Origin: Sulfurifustis variabilis | GTDB taxonomy: Bacteria; Pseudomonadota; Gammaproteobacteria; Acidiferrobacterales; Sulfurifustaceae | Length of the DNA: 64,000 nucleotides | Reading direction: 5' to 3' | Assembly (NCBI RefSeq): GCF_002355415.1 | Contig: NZ_AP014936.1 | Coordinates: 3,757,501-3,821,500, forward strand | Shown: positions 60,093-64,000 of the stretch, in pieces | Layout of the letters: every line of letters starts with the position of its first letter | Position numbering within the stretch: position 1 is the stretch's first letter | Notes under the pieces: generated by a model | Seen by the model: only the letters and a program-made list of their open reading frames with translations | Database searches by the model: none | What the model was told of the DNA's origin: nothing | Position numbers and translations under genes: made by a program

Positions 60093-61541
60093 TCAGTGGC
60101 TCGCCGCCTCGGCCCGAGCCCGCGCCGGTCCGGTCGCGCCCGCCTCGATGGCGCGCTCGAGAAAGCGATAGAGCCTGCCATCGCCGCAGAACGCCACGTT
60201 GAACCGCAGCCAGCCGCTCGACTCCAGGCGCGGGCTGAACACGTTGCCGGGCGCGAGCATGATGCCGTCCTGCGCCGCGCGGCGCGCGACCTCGGCCGCG
60301 TCCAGCCCCTCGGGCAGCCGCGCCCAGACGAACATGCCCGCCTCGGGTTGCCGGTAGAGCGTCAGGCCGCAGTCCTCGAGCCGCCGGCACGTCGTGCCGA
60401 TCGCCCGTCCGAGCCGCTCGCGCACGCGGTCGAGGTGCTTGCGGTGATGGCCGTCGGTCAGGATCTCGTAGACCACGCGCTCGCAGATCTCCGAGGTCGT
60501 CAGGCCGGAGAGGAGCTTGAGATTGGTCAACGCCTCAGCAAGCTCGCAGTGGCAGGCGATGTAGCCGACGCGCAGCGCCGGCGCGATCGTCTTCGAGAAG
60601 CTGCCGAGGTAGACGACGCGGTTGAGCTGATCGAGCGTCGCGAGACGCTGCGCGCTCTTGTGCTCGAGGTCGGCGAAGACGTCGTCCTCGACGACGATGA
60701 AGTCGTGCCGCTCGGCGAGCTGAAGGATCCGGTAGGCGGCGGCGGCCGTGAGGTTCGTGCCCGTCGGATTCTGGAGCACGGTGTTCATGAAGAGCGCCTT
60801 CGGCTTATGCGACTCCACCAGTTTTTCCAGCGCGGCGAGGTCCGGGCCGTCGGGCGTACGCGGCACGCCGATCAGCGTCGCGCCGGTGAGCCGGAGCGTC
60901 GCGAACAGGGTGTAGTAGCCGGGATCGTCGACGAGCACCGTATCGCCCGGCTGCAGCAGATAGCGGCTGACGAGTGCGAGCGCGTCGCTCGCGCCCTTGG
61001 TCAGCACGATCTGGGAGGGCTGCGCCGCGATGCCGCGCTCGGCCAGGAGCACCTGCATCTGATCGCGCAGCGGCGCGTGGCCCTTCGGCTCCCCGTACTG
61101 GGTGAGGTGCGCCCCGCCCTCGCGCGCGAGCGTGCGCAGGCTGCGCTGTATGCCGTCCTGGTCGAGCCAGGCCTCCGGCAACCAGCCGCAACCGGCCTTC
61201 AGCTCCAGCGACTGGTTGGAGAAGATGCCGCGCATCAGCCAGATGGCGTCGACCGCGCGCTCCAGCACGCACTTGCGCTCCTCGGAGCTTGCGGGGAGCG
61301 GGCGTGCGGCGACGTAGAACCCGGAGCCACGGCGCGACACGAGGTAACCCTGCGCCACGAGGCGGTCGTAGGCCTCGACCACGGTGAAGCGGCTGACGTC
61401 GTGCTGCTCGGCGAACTGCCGGATCGACGGCATGCGCGCCCCCGGCCGCAGCACGCGCTCCTCGACGCGCTGCTTGAGCGCCGAGACGATCTGATCGACC
61501 AGCGATTCCGGGCTGTCCGGCTTGATGGGTATGACTGGCAT
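60093..61541 (-). CDS. MocR-type regulator (GntR HTH fused to aminotransferase)
   Basis: 482 aa from the ATG at 61541. The GntR winged helix (about 15-80; ARMPSIRQFAEQHDVSRFTVVEAYDRLVAQGYL) is followed by a fold-type I aminotransferase domain (about 130-475) with the PLP lysine in YLGSFSKTIAPALRVGY. MocR proteins bind PLP as a cofactor-like signal. With pdxH just downstream, PdxR-like control of PLP synthesis is plausible, but relatives also control unrelated genes. Candidate operators lie just upstream. Confidence 0.9.
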   Translation of the reverse strand: MPVIPIKPDSPESLVDQIVSALKQRVEERVLRPGARMPSIRQFAEQHDVSRFTVVEAYDRLVAQGYLVSRRGSGFYVAARPLPASSEERKCVLERAVDAIWLMRGIFSNQSLELKAGCGWLPEAWLDQDGIQRSLRTLAREGGAHLTQYGEPKGHAPLRDQMQVLLAERGIAAQPSQIVLTKGASDALALVSRYLLQPGDTVLVDDPGYYTLFATLRLTGATLIGVPRTPDGPDLAALEKLVESHKPKALFMNTVLQNPTGTNLTAAAAYRILQLAERHDFIVVEDDVFADLEHKSAQRLATLDQLNRVVYLGSFSKTIAPALRVGYIACHCELAEALTNLKLLSGLTTSEICERVVYEILTDGHHRKHLDRVRERLGRAIGTTCRRLEDCGLTLYRQPEAGMFVWARLPEGLDAAEVARRAAQDGIMLAPGNVFSPRLESSGWLRFNVAFCGDGRLYRFLERAIEAGATGPARARAEAASH

Positions 61542-61560
61542 GAGAGTGTCCCGGTTGACC

Positions 61561-61649
61561 GAGCGGTACAGAGCCGCTCGTTGTTCAGAGACAGAACCGA
61601 TCAATTACCTGCAAAACTGTACATGCCGCGTCCGCCAACTGACATGTAC
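61561..61649. promoter_or_regulatory. Candidate MocR operator region
   Basis: Inverted GTACATG (61619-61625) and CATGTAC (61643-61649) are spaced 17 bases apart. A stem GAGCGG/CCGCTC at 61561-61579 contains GGTACA. GTAC-type half-sites in head-to-head order suit a MocR or GntR dimer. They lie between the regulator's start and the divergent lipoprotein gene. Confidence 0.5.
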
Positions 61650-61718
61650 CGTACCGGCTCAGTTTAGTCATAGTGTCCGGCGCGAGGCAACGGCCTCTTG
61701 TCCGGCGGAGGGTCCGGG

Positions 61719-62165
61719 ATGCGCGCGCACGCGGTGTCGTCATTGCTCATCGGTCTGGTGCTGGCGGGTTGCGCCGAGCGCGGCACGATCGAGCCGGCTG
61801 CCCGTATCCAGCCGTCCCCGACGGCAGTCGAGCTTTCCGAGGCGACGTCGGCCGAGCGCGAGCGCGCGCGTGCCGGCGCGCGCCTCGAGCTCAGCCGCCG
61901 CCTGCGCGAGCGCAGCCGGTATCACCTCCTGGTCGCGCACGGCATCGGATCTGCCGAAGCCCTGGCGTCCATGGATGCGGCGATCGCGCGGATGCACGCG
62001 CGCATCGAGGCGCTGCAAGAACCGCATCCGGCCAGCGACGCGCAGGACTCCGCCGCCGGCTGCGATGCGGACCCCGCGCCGTCAACGGGCCGCACAGGGC
62101 GCCCGGCCGCGGCCGGATGCGACGGTGTCCTGGCGTTGTGCCTGCGATCGGACCGGTGTCGATGA
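61719..62165 (+). CDS. Small helical lipoprotein of unknown function
   Basis: 148 aa from the ATG at 61719. Lipobox VLAGC (Cys at residue 18). The mature part is a charged helix (SAERERARAGARLELSRRLRERSRY... MDAAIARMHARIEALQ) and a disordered tail with several Cys. It is divergent from the MocR gene. No family recognised; an efflux-linked role is possible since it precedes the RND region. Confidence 0.55.
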   Translation: MRAHAVSSLLIGLVLAGCAERGTIEPAARIQPSPTAVELSEATSAERERARAGARLELSRRLRERSRYHLLVAHGIGSAEALASMDAAIARMHARIEALQEPHPASDAQDSAAGCDADPAPSTGRTGRPAAAGCDGVLALCLRSDRCR

Positions 62166-62466
62166 GGAACGACCAGATACAAACGGAAACGCGATCGACA
62201 TTTTCGGGAAACCGGCGACAGGTAGGGTGCGACGGTATCGAGGTCGCTGTTCCGCACGACGTTCCGATGCCGGCTCGCGTTGTCGATTTCGCAGCGCGCC
62301 GTTCGACGTAAGAAAAGAGCCGGCGTCCTCCGGACACCCGGCGGGCCGCCCGGCGAAGCCGTATTTCCCTGGGGGGAACCGACGGGCGCGCAGCGCTTGA
62401 CCTTCCCATCATGGGAAGGTCGACACTTCCGGCCGGCATCAAACGTAGAGTTGCGAGGAGACGGTC
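62166..62466. other. 301-base region ahead of the efflux operon
   Basis: Nothing coding-like is seen in it. Its right end holds the metal-type operator at 62397-62427 and the ribosome site GAGGAGACGG of the small ORF at 62467. Confidence 0.5.
62397..62427 (+). promoter_or_regulatory. CueR/GolS-type MerR-family operator promoter
   Basis: TTGACC (62397-62402), a 19-base spacer and GACACT (62422-62427) form a MerR-type promoter with the typical long spacer. A perfect palindrome with 11-base arms (GACCTTCCCAT / ATGGGAAGGTC) runs 62399-62421. The ACCTTCC...GGAAGGT arms match the CueR/GolS copper- and gold-sensor operator. It lies about 40 bases before the small ORF and ahead of the RND pump, so the pump is probably metal-inducible. 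Confidence 0.78.
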
Positions 62467-62673
62467 ATGAAACGGTTCGGTCTGTTTTCGTCTCATCACG
62501 AGCGCGAGCGCGGCGAGCTCTGCCGGCTCGAGCGGCTGGCGGTCGCGGCGCGGCTCGGCACCGCCCACCTGGACGGCGTCGCCCTCGACGCTCGCGCCCA
62601 GGCGCGCCTCGCGGAGCAGAGCCCGCGGCTGGCCGCCGCTCCAAACGCTTCGCGGGAGATCTGCCATGCCTAG
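62467..62673 (+). CDS. Small ORF between metal operator and RND adaptor
   Basis: 68 aa with a strong ribosome site (GAGGAG) and an 8-base overlap with the adaptor gene start, so it is translated. The sequence is Ala/Arg/Leu rich and helical, with SSHHERERGELCRLERL (His, His, Cys) near the N-terminus, a possible metal site. I do not recognise the family. Confidence 0.5.
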   Translation: MKRFGLFSSHHERERGELCRLERLAVAARLGTAHLDGVALDARAQARLAEQSPRLAAAPNASREICHA

Positions 62674-63874
62674 ACACGAGCCGACAGGCCTGCCGCAAGG
62701 GCGCACCGCGCTTCTCGCCGCCGCTATCGCGTCGGCCATGCTCGCCGTCGCCTGCCAGCCCTCGGGCACGGCCGTGGCCAAGACGGCGCCGCCGGCGCCG
62801 ACCGTGAGCGTTGCCGAAGTCGTGCAGCGGGAGGTGGTCGACTGGGAGGACTACACCGGACGGCTCGAGGCGGTGAAGCGCGTGGAGGTGCGCCCGAGGG
62901 TGAGCGGCTATGTCCTCGGCGTGCACTTCACCGAGGGCGCGGAGGTGCGCAAGGGACAGCTCCTGTTCCAGATCGACCCGAGGCCGTTCCAGGCCGAGGT
63001 CGACCAGGCGCGCGCCGAGCTCGAGCGCGCACGCTCGCAGCAGGTGAAAGCGAAGGGCGATCTCGCTCGCGGGGAGCGTCTGCTCGCGGCGCGCGCGATC
63101 TCGCGCGAGGAGTACGACCAGCGCACGGCGGCGAGCCGGGAGGCCGACGCCGCGGTGCGCGCGGCCGACGCCGCGCTCGAGGCGGCCGCGCTCAACCTCG
63201 AGTTCACGCGGATCACGGCGCCCATCGCCGGGCGCGTGAGCCGCGCGCAGGTCGTCGAGGGCAACCTGGTCGCGGGCGGCAGCGCGAGCGCGGCCCCGCT
63301 CACCACCATCGTCTCGCTCGATCCGATCTACGCGTACTTCGATATCGACGAGCGCGCGTTCCTGCGCCACGCGGCGCAGGCGCGCAACGGCGCGGCGAAC
63401 GGCGGGCTGCCGGTCGCGCTCGGCCTCGGCAACGAGGCGGGCCATCCGCACGAGGGGCGTCTGGACTTCGTGGACAATCGCGTCGACCCGGAGACGGGCA
63501 CGATCCGCGCGCGCGGGGTGTTCCGCAACGCCGATCGCCGGTTCACGCCGGGGATGTTCGTGCGCGTGAAGCTGCCGCTGAGCGAGCGCTACCCCGCGCT
63601 GCTCGTCAACGAGCGTGCGATCGGCACCGACCAGAGCAACAAATTCGTGCTGGTGCTGGACGAAAGCAATGCCGCGCAGTACCGCGCGGTGAAGCTCGGC
63701 CCGGCGATCGACGGCATGCGGGTCGTGCGCGAGGGACTCCAGGCGGGCGAGCGCGTGGTCGTCAACGGGCTCCAGCGCGTGCGTCCGGGCATGCCGGTCG
63801 CGCCCGAGGCCGTCTCGATGCTGAACCTCAAGCCCGAGGGCGACGCCGCGCGCGTCGCCCGGGCGGCGCACTGA
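62666..63874 (+). CDS. RND efflux periplasmic adaptor subunit (MexE/AcrA type)
   Basis: 402 aa. A lipoprotein-type signal ends near VACQPSG (Cys about 30). The adaptor domains follow in order: biotinyl-lipoyl half (DYTGRLEAVKRVEVRPRVSGYV), helical hairpin (about 110-165), second lipoyl half (LNLEFTRITAPIAGRVSRAQVVEGNLV) and beta-barrel/MP domains. SLDPIYAYFDIDERAFLR and VRPGMPV are typical of MexE-type adaptors. It links an inner membrane RND permease to an outer membrane channel. Confidence 0.92.
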   Translation: MPRHEPTGLPQGRTALLAAAIASAMLAVACQPSGTAVAKTAPPAPTVSVAEVVQREVVDWEDYTGRLEAVKRVEVRPRVSGYVLGVHFTEGAEVRKGQLLFQIDPRPFQAEVDQARAELERARSQQVKAKGDLARGERLLAARAISREEYDQRTAASREADAAVRAADAALEAAALNLEFTRITAPIAGRVSRAQVVEGNLVAGGSASAAPLTTIVSLDPIYAYFDIDERAFLRHAAQARNGAANGGLPVALGLGNEAGHPHEGRLDFVDNRVDPETGTIRARGVFRNADRRFTPGMFVRVKLPLSERYPALLVNERAIGTDQSNKFVLVLDESNAAQYRAVKLGPAIDGMRVVREGLQAGERVVVNGLQRVRPGMPVAPEAVSMLNLKPEGDAARVARAAH

Positions 63875-63884
63875 GGGACCGGCC

Positions 63885-64000
63885 ATGCGCTTGAGCCACT
63901 TCTTCGTCGACCGGCCGATCTTCGCCGCGGTGCTCTCCGCGATCCTGTTCATCGTCGGCGCGATCTCGCTCTTCCAGCTGCCGATCTCCGAATACCCGGA
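63885..64000 (+). CDS. RND efflux permease, partial at window end
   Basis: The ATG at 63885 is 10 bases after the adaptor stop. The visible 38 residues (MRLSHFFVDRPIFAAVLSAI... then FQLPISEYP) are the standard first helix of HAE1 (AcrB/MexF) permeases. The gene should run about 3 kb beyond the window. Confidence 0.9.
   Translation, partial: MRLSHFFVDRPIFAAVLSAILFIVGAISLFQLPISEYP

Noticed and set aside
1-64000. CRISPR arrays, tRNA or rRNA genes, complete insertion sequences
   Set aside because: I looked for regular direct repeats, cloverleaf-type patterns and transposase motifs and found none I can support by eye.

Overview
The window is high-GC proteobacterial DNA with short intergenic gaps, many ATGA/TGATG translational couplings, and no rRNA, tRNA, CRISPR array or intact insertion sequence that I could find. 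The gene content (rhombosortase pair, DsrE-like protein, two secreted rhodaneses, a TauE-type permease, two CxxCH haem proteins, FadL porin, MetA, CysQ, PdxH) points to a gammaproteobacterium. A sulfur-oxidising lineage such as the Acidiferrobacterales would fit, but that placement is inference.

Layout. 131-2706 (minus): a three-gene secreted protease operon made of a fibronectin-like lipoprotein, an S8 subtilase, and a small exported protein that resembles the subtilase's own propeptide. 2896-3507: WrbA. 3704-11932 (plus): a DUF421 membrane pair running into an ebo cluster (eboA, B, E, F, then C and D), split by a convergent DUF2231 membrane gene. 11890-22224: a hybrid histidine kinase, a GlpD-like dehydrogenase, an RRM protein, a divergent HupE/DUF4198 pair, Tag glycosylase, a GST-like protein, a cupin, CysQ and a STAS-like protein.

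22251-33698 (minus) is the most striking region. HMG-CoA reductase, a UbiA prenyltransferase, a rifampin-phosphotransferase-like dikinase, a DUF3419 (BtaA-like) transferase, a polyprenol/phytol-kinase-like protein with a DUF92-like second half, a GNAT protein, an acyl-CoA-ligase-like enzyme and a secreted phospholipase D lie head to tail, most of them translationally coupled. I read this as a candidate undescribed isoprenoid-lipid pathway.

33816-36426 (minus): a Tat-type amidohydrolase, rhombosortase and its GlyGly-CTERM lipoprotein target. They are divergent from a TetR regulator (two identical-arm operators in the promoter) that heads an Aas/LplT phospholipid-repair operon. 40562-49707: CorA, a DsrE-like protein with a strong terminator, a YedK-type DNA-crosslink protein, rhodanese, thioesterase, a YrfG-like phosphatase, TetR, and a minus-strand block of DUF2892, FadL, a c'-type cytochrome and a DUF3365 haem protein. 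49895-57530: a lipoprotein, cysteine-rich small proteins, a P-loop ATPase next to MetA, LysR divergent from a TauE permease, an FlK-like thioesterase and a second rhodanese.

57531-64000: a gene-poor stretch; a low-complexity exported protein; a c-di-GMP-I riboswitch ahead of an unknown exported barrel-like protein; PdxH with a MocR regulator carrying GTAC-type sites; a lipoprotein; and a CueR/GolS-type metal operator ahead of a small ORF and an RND efflux pump whose permease runs off the window end.
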